From positions 1-60,783 of the forward strand of contig SFFH01000018.1 in NCBI GenBank assembly GCA_004557905.1: 60,783 nt of DNA, in the 5' to 3' direction. The position numbers and the translations under genes are program-made. The notes under the pieces are model-generated. The model worked only from the letters and a program-made list of their open reading frames with translations. It was not told the origin of the DNA and made no database searches. Positions 40,898 to 49,399 of the stretch are shown here, piece after piece (position 1 is the first letter of the stretch; every line of letters starts with the position of its first letter). The stretch comes from Clostridiales bacterium (GTDB taxonomy: Bacteria > Bacillota > Clostridia > Christensenellales > Aristaeellaceae).

Positions 40898-41971
40898 ATG
40901 AGCAACGAAGTCATCATCAAAAATGCTGTCAAGCGCTACGGCGATTTTACCGCGCTGCACGGTGTGTCCCTGAACATTGAAAAGGGCGAGTTCTTCACCC
41001 TGCTGGGACCGTCCGGCTGCGGCAAGACCACGCTGCTGCGCATGATCGCCGGCTTTAACTCCATCGAGGGCGGCGATTTCTACTTTGGCGAAAACCGCAT
41101 CAACGATGTGCCCGCGCACAAGCGCGACATCGGCATGGTGTTCCAGAATTACGCGATTTTCCCGCACCTGACCGTCGAGGAAAACGTGGCCTACGGCCTC
41201 AAGGCGCGCAAGGTGGACAAGAAGGAGATCGACCGCCGCGTGAAGGAGGCGCTGGAGCTGGTGCAGATTGCGCCGCTGGCCACCCGCAAGCCCAGCGAGC
41301 TCTCCGGCGGCCAGCAGCAGCGCGTTGCGCTGGCGCGTGCGTTCGTCATCGAGCCGAGCGTGCTGCTGATGGACGAGCCGCTCTCCAACCTGGACGCCAA
41401 GCTGCGCGTGCAGATGCGCTCCATCATCAAGAAGCTCCAGCGCCGACTGGGCATCACCACCATCTATGTCACGCACGATCAGGAGGAGGCGCTGGCCATC
41501 TCCGACCGCATCGCCGTCATGAACCAGGGCAGGGTCATGCAGGTCGGCACGCCAAGCGAGATCTATGCCAAGCCGGAAAACCCGTTCGTCGCGGGCTTCA
41601 TCGGCGTGAGCAATTTCCTCAACTGCGACGTGACCAAATGTGAGGGCGGCATGGCGAAGGTCTCCATCAAGGGCGAGCTGGACATCGACGTGCCGGTCAG
41701 AAAGAGCTATACCGGCAAGGCACAGCTGTCCGCCAGACCGGAGCAGCTCTTCTTCTCCGAGACGGGCATGCCGGGCAAGGTGATGTTCTCCACGTTCCTG
41801 GGCGACTTCATCGAGTACGAGGTGGAGCTTTTTGACGGGCAGACGCTTATTATCAACGAATACACGAAGGATACCGCCAAGGTGCACGAGGTGGGCGAGA
41901 AGGTGTTCATCAGCTTCGACGCCACGCGCATCAGCCTCTATGACGAGGCCGAGGAGGTGCTTTCCAAGTGA
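40898..41971 (+). CDS. ABC transporter ATPase (FbpC/PotA type)
   Basis: A 357-residue ATPase with one ABC domain and a C-terminal TOBE-type regulatory domain. Walker A LLGPSGCGKTTLLRMIAG, Q-loop MVFQNYAIFPHLTVEENV, signature LSGGQQQRVALARAF, Walker B SVLLMDEPLSNLD, H-loop YVTHDQEEALAISDR. Start at ATG 40898 behind GGAGAGAGG. Overlaps the permease gene by 4 nt (GTGA). Confidence 0.95.
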   Translation: MSNEVIIKNAVKRYGDFTALHGVSLNIEKGEFFTLLGPSGCGKTTLLRMIAGFNSIEGGDFYFGENRINDVPAHKRDIGMVFQNYAIFPHLTVEENVAYGLKARKVDKKEIDRRVKEALELVQIAPLATRKPSELSGGQQQRVALARAFVIEPSVLLMDEPLSNLDAKLRVQMRSIIKKLQRRLGITTIYVTHDQEEALAISDRIAVMNQGRVMQVGTPSEIYAKPENPFVAGFIGVSNFLNCDVTKCEGGMAKVSIKGELDIDVPVRKSYTGKAQLSARPEQLFFSETGMPGKVMFSTFLGDFIEYEVELFDGQTLIINEYTKDTAKVHEVGEKVFISFDATRISLYDEAEEVLSK

Positions 41972-43629
41972 CGGATCGCCCGCGTCGGAAGATCAAGCTC
42001 GACTTCTGGTTTTTCGTCAAGGCCGGCGTGATCCTCGCGCTGTGTCTGTTCATCGTCTATCCGTTCTACACCATCCTGACCAAGAGCGTCTTCTCGAGCA
42101 AGGTGGAGGGCGTCACGCTGTATAACTTCCAGCGCTTCTTCACCAAGAAGTATTACTACCGCACGCTGCTGCGCTCGCTGGTCATCTGCTCGTTCACGAC
42201 GCTGTTTGCCTGCATCATCGGCGTGTTCATCGCGTATGTTATGACGCGCTACAATGTGCTGGGCAAGAACGTCCTGCACGTGTTCATCATCCTGTCGCTG
42301 ATGAGCCCGCCGTTCATCGGCGCGTATTCCTGGATCGTGCTGCTCGGCCGCAACGGTCTGGTGACGCAGGCGCTTACGGCGCTGAGCTTGCCCGCGCCCA
42401 CAATCTACGGACGAAACGGCATCATCTTCGTGTTCACGCTGCACCTGTTCCCGTATGTGTATCTGTACACCTCGGGCGCGATGAACAGCATCGACTCCTC
42501 GCTGGAGGAGGCTGCCGAGAACCTTGGCATGAATAAGCTCAAGCGCATCATGACCATCACGCTGCCGGTCGTGCTGCCGTCCATTCTGGCGGGCTGCATC
42601 ATGGTGTTCATGACCTGTCTGGCGGACTTCGGTACGCCGATGCTGCTGGGCGAGGGCTATACCGTGCTGCCGGTGCTCGTGTACAACGAGTACATGTCCG
42701 AGAGCGCGACGGACCCGTACATGGCTTCTGCACTGTCGGTCGTCATCGTGGCCTGCTCGATGGTCATGCTGGCGCTGCAGAAGCTGGTGGTGGAGAAGAA
42801 GAACTACACCATGAGCACGCTGCGCCCGCCGCAGGAGACGCAGCTGCACGGCGTCAAGCGCTTCCTGGCGTCCTTCCCGGTGTATCTGGTCATCTTCTTT
42901 GCGCTGCTGCCGCAGATCGTCGTTGTGTGCCAGTCGTTCGTGGAGCGCAGTTTCTCGGGCGTGGTGCAGGGCATCAACCTCAACAACTACCGCGCGATCC
43001 TCAAGCGTCTGGGCCAGAACATCTTCAACACCTACGCGTTCTCGCTGGTGGCGATCGTGTTCATCGTCATCCTGGGCATCCTGATCTCCTACGTCCTGGT
43101 GCGCAAGAAGGGCAAGGCGGCCAACGTCATCGACACACTCATCATGTTCCCGTATGTGATCCCGGGCTCTGTTCTGGGCATCGGCCTCATCGTGGCGTTC
43201 AACCGCAAGCCGCTGATCCTGGTGGGCACGGCGGCCATCATGATCATCTCCTACATCGTGCGCAAGCTGCCGTATACCGTGCGTTCCGGCAGCGCGTTCC
43301 TGTATCAGATGGATCCGTCGGTGGAGGAGGCGTCCATCAACCTGGGCGTATCCCCGATGAAGACGTTCTTCACGATGACGGCGCGCATGATGCTGCCGGG
43401 CATCATGTCCGGCGCGGTGCTCAGCTGGATCACCTGCATCAACGAGCTGTCCAGCTCGATCATGCTCTACTCGGGCAAGACCTCGACGATTGCGGTCGCG
43501 ATCTATCAGGAGGTCGTCCGCATGAGCGACGGCACCGCCGCGGCGCTGGCGACGATCCTCTCGGTGACGACGGTCATCTCGATGCTGATCGTGTTCAGGG
43601 CCACAAAGGGCAAGGTCAAGATCGTTTAA
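41968..43629 (+). CDS. Fused double ABC permease (FbpB type)
   Basis: A 553-residue membrane protein with two BPD-type permease modules fused end to end, as in iron(III) and thiamine importers. About twelve hydrophobic segments. Two EAA coupling loops are readable: LEEAAENLGMNKLKRIMTI near residue 180 and VEEASINLGVSPMKTFFTM near 455. Start is GTG at 41968 overlapping the ATPase stop, with GGAGGTG upstream. Followed by a terminator. Confidence 0.93.
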   Translation: MTDRPRRKIKLDFWFFVKAGVILALCLFIVYPFYTILTKSVFSSKVEGVTLYNFQRFFTKKYYYRTLLRSLVICSFTTLFACIIGVFIAYVMTRYNVLGKNVLHVFIILSLMSPPFIGAYSWIVLLGRNGLVTQALTALSLPAPTIYGRNGIIFVFTLHLFPYVYLYTSGAMNSIDSSLEEAAENLGMNKLKRIMTITLPVVLPSILAGCIMVFMTCLADFGTPMLLGEGYTVLPVLVYNEYMSESATDPYMASALSVVIVACSMVMLALQKLVVEKKNYTMSTLRPPQETQLHGVKRFLASFPVYLVIFFALLPQIVVVCQSFVERSFSGVVQGINLNNYRAILKRLGQNIFNTYAFSLVAIVFIVILGILISYVLVRKKGKAANVIDTLIMFPYVIPGSVLGIGLIVAFNRKPLILVGTAAIMIISYIVRKLPYTVRSGSAFLYQMDPSVEEASINLGVSPMKTFFTMTARMMLPGIMSGAVLSWITCINELSSSIMLYSGKTSTIAVAIYQEVVRMSDGTAAALATILSVTTVISMLIVFRATKGKVKIV

Positions 43630-43640
43630 CTGCATTGCAG

Positions 43641-43670
43641 GCCTCTCCGGTCTCCCGGGGAGGTTTTTCT
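43641..43670 (+). terminator. Terminator of the iron-type ABC operon
   Basis: CCTCTCC / GGGGAGG stem (one wobble) followed by TTTTTCTTT. Confidence 0.8.
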
Positions 43671-43693
43671 TTGCGAAAAATGCAGAAACAGGC

Positions 43694-43724
43694 TTGACTC
43701 TCCCACTGTGGCAGGCCGTAATAT
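43694..43724 (+). promoter_or_regulatory. MerR-type promoter with 19-bp spacer
   Basis: TTGACT (43694-43699) and TAATAT (43719-43724) are 19 bp apart, the long spacing typical of promoters activated by MerR regulators. The spacer contains CCCAC-T-GTGG symmetry. Confidence 0.6.
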
Positions 43725-43764
43725 GGGGGCATGAGCTCAGAAAACAGGTTTGCGAGGGATCCTT

Positions 43765-44586
43765 ATGCTGAAAATCGGAGAATTCTCCAAGCTGACCAGA
43801 GTCAGTATCCGTATGCTTCGTCACTACGACGAGATCGGCCTGCTCCGCCCGACGGAAACGGACGCATGGACAGGCTACCGCTATTACAGCGAAAAGCAGC
43901 TTCCTGTGGCGGGCCGGATTGCGGCGTTCAAGGACATGGGCTTCGGCCTGGCGGACATCCGCACGCTGCTTGACGTGTATGACGACAGGACGGCGCTGGA
44001 AGCGCGGCTGATGGACAAGCAGGTGGAGCTTCAAAGCGGGCTTCGGCAGACGGCCAGACGGATACGGCTCCTCGAAACAGCCCTGGAGCGGCTGAGAAAG
44101 GACGATACTGCCATGCAATACGATGTGACCCTCAAGACATTCCCGGAGTGCTATGCGGCGACGCTGCGCATGAACATCCCGACCTACGAAGCGGAAGTCA
44201 TGCTTTGGAATACCCTGGTGGGCGAGACGGAGCCGCTGAACGTCGTGCCGGATGATCCCTGCTATTGCTGCGTGGTCTATCACGACAAGGAATACAGGGA
44301 ATACGACATTGACGTGGAGGCACAGAAGACGGTGAAGGGACGCTATCCGGATACGGAGCACGTCCGTTTCAGGACGCTGCCGCCGGTGACGGTCGCCTCG
44401 GCGACCTGCAAAGGTCCGTACAGCCAGCTGGACGCGGTGATGACGGCGGTCGCCAGCTGGGTGACGGACAACGGATATGCGTTTGACGGCCCGGCATTCA
44501 ACATCTATTACGTCAGCCCGCATGAAACGGATGACCCGGATGAGTTCGTGACCGAGGTCTGCCATCCGGTGAGAAAGGAAGCATAA
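43765..44586 (+). CDS. MerR family regulator with GyrI-like effector domain
   Basis: A 273-residue BmrR-like regulator. Residues 1-70 are the MerR DNA-binding domain (LKIGEFSKLTRVSIRMLRHYDEIGLLRP... WTGYRYYSEKQL). A coiled-coil linker follows (residues ~75-115, DKQVELQSGLRQTARRIRLLETALERL). The C-terminal half is a GyrI-like ligand-binding domain. Family members sense drugs or lipophilic cations and twist a 19-bp-spacer promoter. The 43694 promoter implies autoregulation. No efflux gene is directly downstream. Confidence 0.9.
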   Translation: MLKIGEFSKLTRVSIRMLRHYDEIGLLRPTETDAWTGYRYYSEKQLPVAGRIAAFKDMGFGLADIRTLLDVYDDRTALEARLMDKQVELQSGLRQTARRIRLLETALERLRKDDTAMQYDVTLKTFPECYAATLRMNIPTYEAEVMLWNTLVGETEPLNVVPDDPCYCCVVYHDKEYREYDIDVEAQKTVKGRYPDTEHVRFRTLPPVTVASATCKGPYSQLDAVMTAVASWVTDNGYAFDGPAFNIYYVSPHETDDPDEFVTEVCHPVRKEA

Positions 44587-44610
44587 TCCTGCTCCCGGCC
44601 AAAACCAATG

Positions 44611-44644
44611 AAAGGACGCACTGCGGCTTGCGGTGCGTCCTTTT
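44611..44644. terminator. Bidirectional terminator
   Basis: AAAGGACGCAC / GTGCGTCCTTTT stem between the MerR gene and the convergent rqcH. Confidence 0.9.
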
Positions 44645-44650
44645 ATGCGG

Positions 44651-46393
44651 TTATTCCCGGATGCACCGGATCTTCTTTACCGCCGCCTCGTCCGGCGTGA
44701 CGTAGAGCGTGCGCTGATGCGTGTAAATGACGAAGCCTGCGGGCGTGCCGCCGGGCTTTTTGATGTAGCGCCGAAGCGTCGCGTCGATGGGCACCTGCGC
44801 GGAGCGCATGCCCTTGGAGTAATACGCCGCCAGCATCGCGGCCTCCTGCAGCGTTGTCTCCGGCACATCGGCGGCGTGCACCAGCACATGCGAGCCGGGC
44901 ATCTTCTGCGCATGCAGCCAGAGCTCGTCGCCCCGGGCACCCATGGTCAGACGCTCGTTTTGCAGGGCATTCTTGCCGACCTCAATCTCGATGCCGTCGC
45001 AGGAAAGGAACTTCATTGGCTGGGACGCCGCTTCCTTGCGCGGCTTGACGCGGGAGACTGCGCGGCGCACATGGCCGGAGCTTTCCAGCATGCTCCGCAG
45101 CTCGGCAAGGCCCGCCGCGTCCGTGCACTTGCGCAGGTCATCCTCCATCTGCTCCAGATACGCAAGCTCCTGCTCCGTCTTGGCCTTCTGCTCTGCGGCC
45201 AGCGTGCGCGCGCCGCGCGCCTTCTGATAGAGCTTGAAGTAGCGCTGGGCGTTCTGCGCGGGCGAGAGGGAGACGTCCATCGGGATGTCGACCAGCTCGC
45301 AGGCCTCGGAGTAGAAGTTCTCCACGCGCGCGACGGGTTCGCCCTTCTTGAGCCGGTAGAGGTTCGCCTGAATCAGCTCGCCCTTCTGGCGGTATTCCTC
45401 CATGCGGGCTGCGCCCTCAAGGGCCTCGTTCTGGAGCGCGATCTTCTTTTCGCAACGCTCGATGTGGTTCTTGAGCGTGTGCGCGAGGGAGCTGGCGCGC
45501 TGGTTCATGCGGTCGCGGCGGTCGCGCTCGTAAAAGTATGCATCCAGCGCGGTGCTGGGGCTGTTGAAGGGTGCCGTCTTTGCCAGCGGCAGGTGCAGCT
45601 GGGCAAAGGGATACACGTCCGACGGAGAGCCGTCCTCCGCGAGGGTGATCACGCAAGGACCCAACTGCGGCATTGCCTTCAGATAGGTGTGCAGCTGCTC
45701 GGCAGTGTACTCGACGTCAAGCTCCTGAATGAGCGCGGAGGCGTCCAGTCCGATGCGCGCGCAGGCTTCGCGGGACGCCTGCGGGGAAAAGCCCGCGATG
45801 CACGCGCCGATGGCCTTGTCCAGCTTGCCGCCGGCTTCGGAAAGACGCTGTTCGATCTCCTGTGCCGTCGCCGTCTCGGGATTGAGCTTGCCCTGGGTAG
45901 GCGGATAGGCGTAGGGCAGGCCGGGAAGCACCTGGCGCACGCGGGAGATGTCCTCGCCGATGTGGCGCGCCGCGTCCAGGATGCGCCCATCTGCGCCGCG
46001 CAGAATGATGTTGGAATGGCGGCCCATGATCTCCACGACCAGCGTGCGCGTGACGGGGTCGCCCATCTCGCTGAGCGCCTGAATCTCGATTTCCAGAATG
46101 CGGTCGCCGGCCACGCGGCGCACGGCCTGCACGCGGCCAGAGGCGAGATGCTTGCGCAGCAGCATGCAGAACATGGGCGGCTCCATCGGGCCGGTCTTGG
46201 CGTGCTGGCTCAGGTGGACGCGCGCGGCGTTGGCCGAGGCGCTGAGCACCAGACGATGGTTCGCGCCCTGCGCGCGGATGAGCAGGTGAATCTCGTCCCG
46301 CTCGGGCTGGATGACGCGGTCCACGCGTCCGTCCCTGAGTTTCTGATCGAGCTCGCGCGCGACAAAGCCGAGCATCACGCCGTCCATGGGCAT
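44651..46393 (-). CDS. rqcH: RqcH (NFACT family) ribosome quality control factor
   Basis: A 580-residue NFACT protein, formerly called fibronectin-binding protein FbpA. In bacteria RqcH binds obstructed 50S subunits and adds alanine tails to stalled chains. The N-terminal NFACT-N domain starts MPMDGVMLGFVARELDQKLRDGRVDRVIQP and has the HSNIIL block with GRHSN. A long coiled coil spans roughly residues 280-440, and the NFACT-R domain contains LSCDGIEIEVGKNALQNERLTM, LWLHAQKMPGSHVLVH and a closing VIYTHQRTLYVTPDE. Start at ATG 46393 with AGGAGG 8 nt upstream. Monocistronic. Confidence 0.93.
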   Translation of the reverse strand: MPMDGVMLGFVARELDQKLRDGRVDRVIQPERDEIHLLIRAQGANHRLVLSASANAARVHLSQHAKTGPMEPPMFCMLLRKHLASGRVQAVRRVAGDRILEIEIQALSEMGDPVTRTLVVEIMGRHSNIILRGADGRILDAARHIGEDISRVRQVLPGLPYAYPPTQGKLNPETATAQEIEQRLSEAGGKLDKAIGACIAGFSPQASREACARIGLDASALIQELDVEYTAEQLHTYLKAMPQLGPCVITLAEDGSPSDVYPFAQLHLPLAKTAPFNSPSTALDAYFYERDRRDRMNQRASSLAHTLKNHIERCEKKIALQNEALEGAARMEEYRQKGELIQANLYRLKKGEPVARVENFYSEACELVDIPMDVSLSPAQNAQRYFKLYQKARGARTLAAEQKAKTEQELAYLEQMEDDLRKCTDAAGLAELRSMLESSGHVRRAVSRVKPRKEAASQPMKFLSCDGIEIEVGKNALQNERLTMGARGDELWLHAQKMPGSHVLVHAADVPETTLQEAAMLAAYYSKGMRSAQVPIDATLRRYIKKPGGTPAGFVIYTHQRTLYVTPDEAAVKKIRCIRE

Positions 46394-46433
46394 ATGAAAA
46401 ACCTCCTTGGGTAACCACAAAATCAGCTCTCTC

Positions 46434-46462
46434 ATTATAGCATGCCGCGCGGGGAGAAGCAA
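46434..46462 (-). promoter_or_regulatory. Probable promoter of rqcH
   Basis: On the minus strand, TTGCTT (46457-46462), 17-bp spacer, TATAAT (46434-46439). Confidence 0.6.
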
Positions 46463-46547
46463 ACCCAAATACGCACGATGGAAATGGCATGCAGACGCAT
46501 GTGCGGGAATACACTCAAGCGGAAGAAAGGGCAAGGGGTGATGGAGG

Positions 46548-47600
46548 ATGAAGTGGCCGAAGATGCCGGAGTTCCGATTCAGACGGGTGCATGTGGAGCG
46601 CACGCTCATTGGATGCAGCGCTGCGCTGGTGCTGCTGTTGTCCCTTCAAAGCCGGAATGTCGAGCGGGAGCCGTACGAGGAGCCGCTTGAGGACATTCCG
46701 CAGGCGCAGGCAGCCGTATCCGTCTCGGCGCAGGATATGCAGCAGACGGTCGTCTACTACGAGGATGGGGACGGATACCTCGTGCCCGTTCAGCGCGACG
46801 TGCTGCGCCAGGACGGCATCGCCAAGGCGACGCTGGAGCTGATGGTGCAAAGCGCGAGGAACGACATGGATGCAGCGAGACTGGGCCTTTCGCCCGTGGT
46901 GCCGGAGGGGACGACGTTCGATCTGGATATTGCGGACGGGCATGCGCGCGTGGACCTGGGGCGCGAGGCGCTCTCCGCCAGCAGCAAGCAGCAGGAGGAG
47001 AACATGCGCACAGCCATCGTCTGGGCGCTGACGGAGTTTGACACGGTCAAGGACGTGAACTTCCTGGTGGACGGCCAGAAGCGCGATACGCTGACGCACG
47101 GCACGAACATCTCCGGCTCCTACACGCGCGTGGGTCTCAATCAGGAGGAGCCGGCAGCGCCGACGTTCGCCGGCGCCAGCGAGGTGCAGATGTACTTCCC
47201 GGCGCAGGACGGACGACTGCTGGTTCCGGTATCACGCACGGTGTATTCGGATGACGACGTGGCGACGGCGGTGTTTGAATTCCTTCGCGGGCCGAAGGCG
47301 GACAGCGGACTGGAAACCCCGCTGGACGAGGACGTGCAGCTGTTGGGCGTGAGCGTCAGCGGCGGCGTGGTGACGATCAACTTCTCCAAGGAGTTCACGA
47401 AAATCGCTGAGCGGAGCGACGGTGGCGTGCAGGCGATGCGCGGACTGATGATGACCTGCACGCGCTATCCGGGCATCAGAAAGGTGAAAATCCTGGTGGA
47501 CGGCGAGCCGTATCAGATGCCGGTCAGCGATGTGCCGACGTTTGCCAACGTGGCGTCGGACGTGGAGAACAGCTTTCCGGAGGTCATGCTTATCGAATAA
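46548..47600 (+). CDS. GerM-like protein with two GerMN domains
   Basis: A 350-residue exported or membrane-anchored protein. One N-terminal hydrophobic segment (IGCSAALVLLLSL) anchors it. Two GerMN domains follow: VYYEDGDGYLVPVQRDVLR around residues 68-170 and VQMYFPAQDGRLLVPVSRTVY around 205-330, each with the VDLGREAL / INFSKEF-type strand. GerM is needed for sporulation and germination in Bacillus, and GerMN domains probably bind wall or membrane ligands. The Shine-Dalgarno is AAGGGG, 9 nt upstream; a GGAGG touching the ATG is too close to act. Suggests, but does not prove, a spore-forming ancestry. Confidence 0.85.
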   Translation: MKWPKMPEFRFRRVHVERTLIGCSAALVLLLSLQSRNVEREPYEEPLEDIPQAQAAVSVSAQDMQQTVVYYEDGDGYLVPVQRDVLRQDGIAKATLELMVQSARNDMDAARLGLSPVVPEGTTFDLDIADGHARVDLGREALSASSKQQEENMRTAIVWALTEFDTVKDVNFLVDGQKRDTLTHGTNISGSYTRVGLNQEEPAAPTFAGASEVQMYFPAQDGRLLVPVSRTVYSDDDVATAVFEFLRGPKADSGLETPLDEDVQLLGVSVSGGVVTINFSKEFTKIAERSDGGVQAMRGLMMTCTRYPGIRKVKILVDGEPYQMPVSDVPTFANVASDVENSFPEVMLIE

Positions 47601-47628
47601 GCGGGCTGTGCTCGCTTCCACCTCCGAA
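47601..47628. repeat. 28-bp hairpin-headed repeat, copy 2
   Basis: 25 of 28 bases match 13270-13297. It begins right after the gerM-like stop with hairpin GCGGGC-TGT-GCTCGC, where the C-to-T change still pairs as G-U. Confidence 0.5.
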
Positions 47629-47695
47629 ATACTTGAACAAGTCGAGCTATTTGGTGCGCGCTGCACGATTCTTTACGCAGGTTCCTATGACATGA

Positions 47696-47729
47696 AAAAG
47701 GGCTGAAGCGGAGGTTCGGCCCTTTTTTT
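47696..47729 (+). terminator. Terminator upstream of rdgB
   Basis: AAAGGGC-GAA / TTC-GCCCTTT stem followed by a seven-T run; ends the gerM-like transcript. Confidence 0.85.
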
Positions 47730-47787
47730 CATGGATGAAATATGGTATACTGGGCGACGAGAAAACATGTGCGGAGGAACAACATTC

Positions 47788-48384
47788 ATGACGAACCATC
47801 TGACGCGCCTGATCGTGGCCAGCAACAACAAGAACAAGCTGAAGGAATTTGACGCGATTCTCGGCCAACTGTATGAGATCGTCTCCATGCGCGACGCGGG
47901 CATCGATGCAGATATCGAGGAGAATGGCACGACGTTTGAGGAGAATGCGCTGATCAAGGCGAACTATGTGATGAACGCCACAGGCTGCGCGGCTATCGCG
48001 GACGACAGCGGCCTGGAGGTCGACGCACTGGGCGGCGCGCCGGGCGTGTACAGCGCGCGCTACTGCGGCCGACACGGCGACGACGAGGCGAACAACGATC
48101 TGCTGCTGGCCAATCTCCGGGATGTGCCTGCGCCGCGAACGGGCCGCTATGTGGCGGCCATCGCGCTGGTGCGTCCGGGAAGGGCGCCGATCGTCCGCCG
48201 CGGTACCTGTGACGGTGAGATTCTCCTTGAGCGCAGGGGGCAGGGCGGCTTTGGCTATGACCCGCTGTTCCAGTGTGAGACGGGAGAGACGTTCGCCGAG
48301 GTCTCCATGGAGACCAAGAACGCCATCAGCCACAGAAAGCGCGGCATCATGGCGGTGCTGGCTGCGCTGAAGGAGGAAGACTGA
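47788..48384 (+). CDS. rdgB: XTP/dITP diphosphatase (RdgB/HAM1)
   Basis: A 198-residue nucleoside triphosphate pyrophosphohydrolase that removes dITP, XTP and similar mutagenic nucleotides. Motifs in order: LIVASNNKNKLKEF (phosphate loop), TTFEENALIKAN (metal Glu), AIADDSGLEVDALGGAPGVYSARYCG, GGFGYDPLF and NAISHRKRG. Start at ATG 47788 with GGAGG 10 nt upstream. The frame is open 19 codons earlier without RBS support. A TATACT hexamer at 47746 may be its -10. Its stop overlaps the next start (TGATG), a two-gene unit common in Firmicutes. Confidence 0.95.
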   Translation: MTNHLTRLIVASNNKNKLKEFDAILGQLYEIVSMRDAGIDADIEENGTTFEENALIKANYVMNATGCAAIADDSGLEVDALGGAPGVYSARYCGRHGDDEANNDLLLANLRDVPAPRTGRYVAAIALVRPGRAPIVRRGTCDGEILLERRGQGGFGYDPLFQCETGETFAEVSMETKNAISHRKRGIMAVLAALKEED

Positions 48385-48869
48385 TGCGCGTGGGCGTGTT
48401 CTCGGACAGCCACGGCGATCATGAGGCGCTGGATGAGCTGCTGGAAAGGATGGGCGCTCTGGACGCGGTGTGCTTCCTGGGGGATGTCGCGCGCGACGCT
48501 GAGCACCTTCGGGAGCGCCTTGCGGCCATGCCGAATCAGCCCGTGCTTTACGCCGTGCGCGGCAACAACGATTATTATTCCACCTGCACGCTGCCCTGGG
48601 ATCTGCTCATCGAGCTGGGCGGCGTGCGCATCTACATGACGCACGGCCACCGGCTGGTGAGCCTGATGAATCTTGCCTACAAGGCACAAGAATGCGGGGC
48701 GCAGGTTGCGCTCTTCGGTCATACGCATCAGGCGCTGTGCGAGACAGTGCAGGGCGTGCTGCTGCTCAATCCCGGATCGGCGGGCAACTTCTGCCGGGGC
48801 GGCAGGGCGCGCGCCAGCGTGCTTGAGATCAACAGGGGATGCTGCAGCGTGACGAATTATCTGCTGTGA
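48384..48869 (+). CDS. YfcE/MJ0936 family metallophosphoesterase
   Basis: A 161-residue calcineurin-like phosphodiesterase. Metal-binding motifs are complete: FSDSHGDHEAL, FLGDVARD, VRGNNDYY, MTHGH and LFGHTHQA. Relatives hydrolyse phosphodiesters in vitro, and the in vivo substrate is unsettled. Translationally coupled to rdgB (overlapping TGATG, with AGGAGG in the rdgB end). Confidence 0.9.
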   Translation: MRVGVFSDSHGDHEALDELLERMGALDAVCFLGDVARDAEHLRERLAAMPNQPVLYAVRGNNDYYSTCTLPWDLLIELGGVRIYMTHGHRLVSLMNLAYKAQECGAQVALFGHTHQALCETVQGVLLLNPGSAGNFCRGGRARASVLEINRGCCSVTNYLL

Positions 48870-48928
48870 GGCGGAGGCGGCAGAGGAGAAAAGAAGGAGA
48901 AAAGTTCAAAAAAGTGGGAAAAAGCGCT

Positions 48929-48957
48929 TGACAGAATGAACGCCATCCTGTATAATC
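48929..48957 (+). promoter_or_regulatory. Consensus promoter of the tRNA cluster
   Basis: Exact TTGACA (48929-48934), 17-bp spacer, exact TATAAT (48952-48957), 47 bp before the first tRNA. Confidence 0.85.
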
Positions 48958-49003
48958 AATATCCGTCAGCGGGAACGCCGCAGCGCTAGAGAAGTAGAAC
49001 CGG

Positions 49004-49080
49004 GCGCCTTTAGCTCAGTTGGATAGAGCAACGGCCTTCTAAGCCGTGGGCCAGGGGTTCGAATCCCTTAAGGCGCGCCA
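49004..49080 (+). tRNA. tRNA-Arg (TCT anticodon)
   Basis: Acceptor GCGCCTT (49004-49010) pairs with AAGGCGC, discriminator G, CCA encoded. Anticodon stem GGCC..GGCC-type with loop CTTCTAA gives anticodon TCT. D arm TAGCTCAGTTGGATAGAGC and T arm GGTTCGAATCC are complete. Confidence 0.95.
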
Positions 49081-49083
49081 TGT

Positions 49084-49116
49084 GGTGGGTATAGCTCAGT
49101 TGCAGTACTCACCCCA
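49084..49116 (+). pseudogene. tRNA-His remnant reduced to its acceptor stem
   Basis: A 33-nt unit that keeps G-1 (49084), the full 5' acceptor strand GTGGGTA (49085-49091), TA and the start of the D arm (GCTCAGTTG), then jumps to the 3' acceptor strand TACTCAC (49106-49112), C73 and CCA (49114-49116). The G-1:C73 pair is the tRNA-His identity mark. The rest of the D arm, the anticodon arm and the T arm are missing. TTTTT follows at 49118, so the stem may also behave as a terminator-like hairpin inside the cluster. Confidence 0.75.
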
Positions 49117-49144
49117 CTTTTTCGCTGCAGGATGCAGGTTCCGT
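49117..49144 (+). other. Spacer between tRNA-His remnant and tRNA-Gln
   Basis: 28 nt starting with CTTTTT; contains GCAGGATGCAGG short repeats. No tRNA part recognised. Confidence 0.4.
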
Positions 49145-49220
49145 TGGGGTGTCGCCAAGCGGCAAGGCACGGGACTTTGACTCCCGCATTCGCAAGGTTC
49201 GAATCCTGCCACCCCAGCCA
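49145..49220 (+). tRNA. tRNA-Gln (TTG anticodon)
   Basis: Acceptor TGGGGTG (49145-49151) pairs with CACCCCA; discriminator G; CCA encoded. Loop CTTTGAC gives anticodon TTG. The unpaired-type start (U-A first pair) is usual for tRNA-Gln. Confidence 0.95.
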
Positions 49221-49223
49221 TTT

Positions 49224-49299
49224 GATCCATTAGCTCAGCTGGTAGAGCACCTGACTTTTAATCAGGGTGCCTGGGGTTCGAATCCCCAATGGGTCACCA
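49224..49299 (+). tRNA. tRNA-Lys (TTT anticodon)
   Basis: Acceptor GATCCAT (49224-49230) pairs with ATGGGTC (one wobble), discriminator A, CCA encoded. Anticodon loop CTTTTAA gives TTT. T stem TGGGG / CCCCA complete. Confidence 0.95.
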
Positions 49300-49312
49300 T
49301 TTTAGTGACTTT

Positions 49313-49395
49313 GCGGGTGTGGCGGAATGGCAGACGCGGCAGATTTAGGATCTGTTGCCAGAGGCGTATGAGTTCGAGTCTCTTCACCCGCACCA
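49313..49395 (+). tRNA. tRNA-Leu (TAG anticodon)
   Basis: Acceptor GCGGGTG (49313-49319) pairs with CACCCGC, discriminator A, CCA encoded. Anticodon stem CAGA/TCTG with loop TTTAGGA gives TAG. The longer variable region (GTTGCCAGAGGCGTAT) fits class II Leu. Confidence 0.93.
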
Positions 49396-49399
49396 TTAT

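Noticed and set aside
41938..44565. 875-codon open frame on the minus strand
   Set aside because: Shadow of the ABC permease and MerR genes; low-complexity His/Arg/Asp-rich translation and no RBS.
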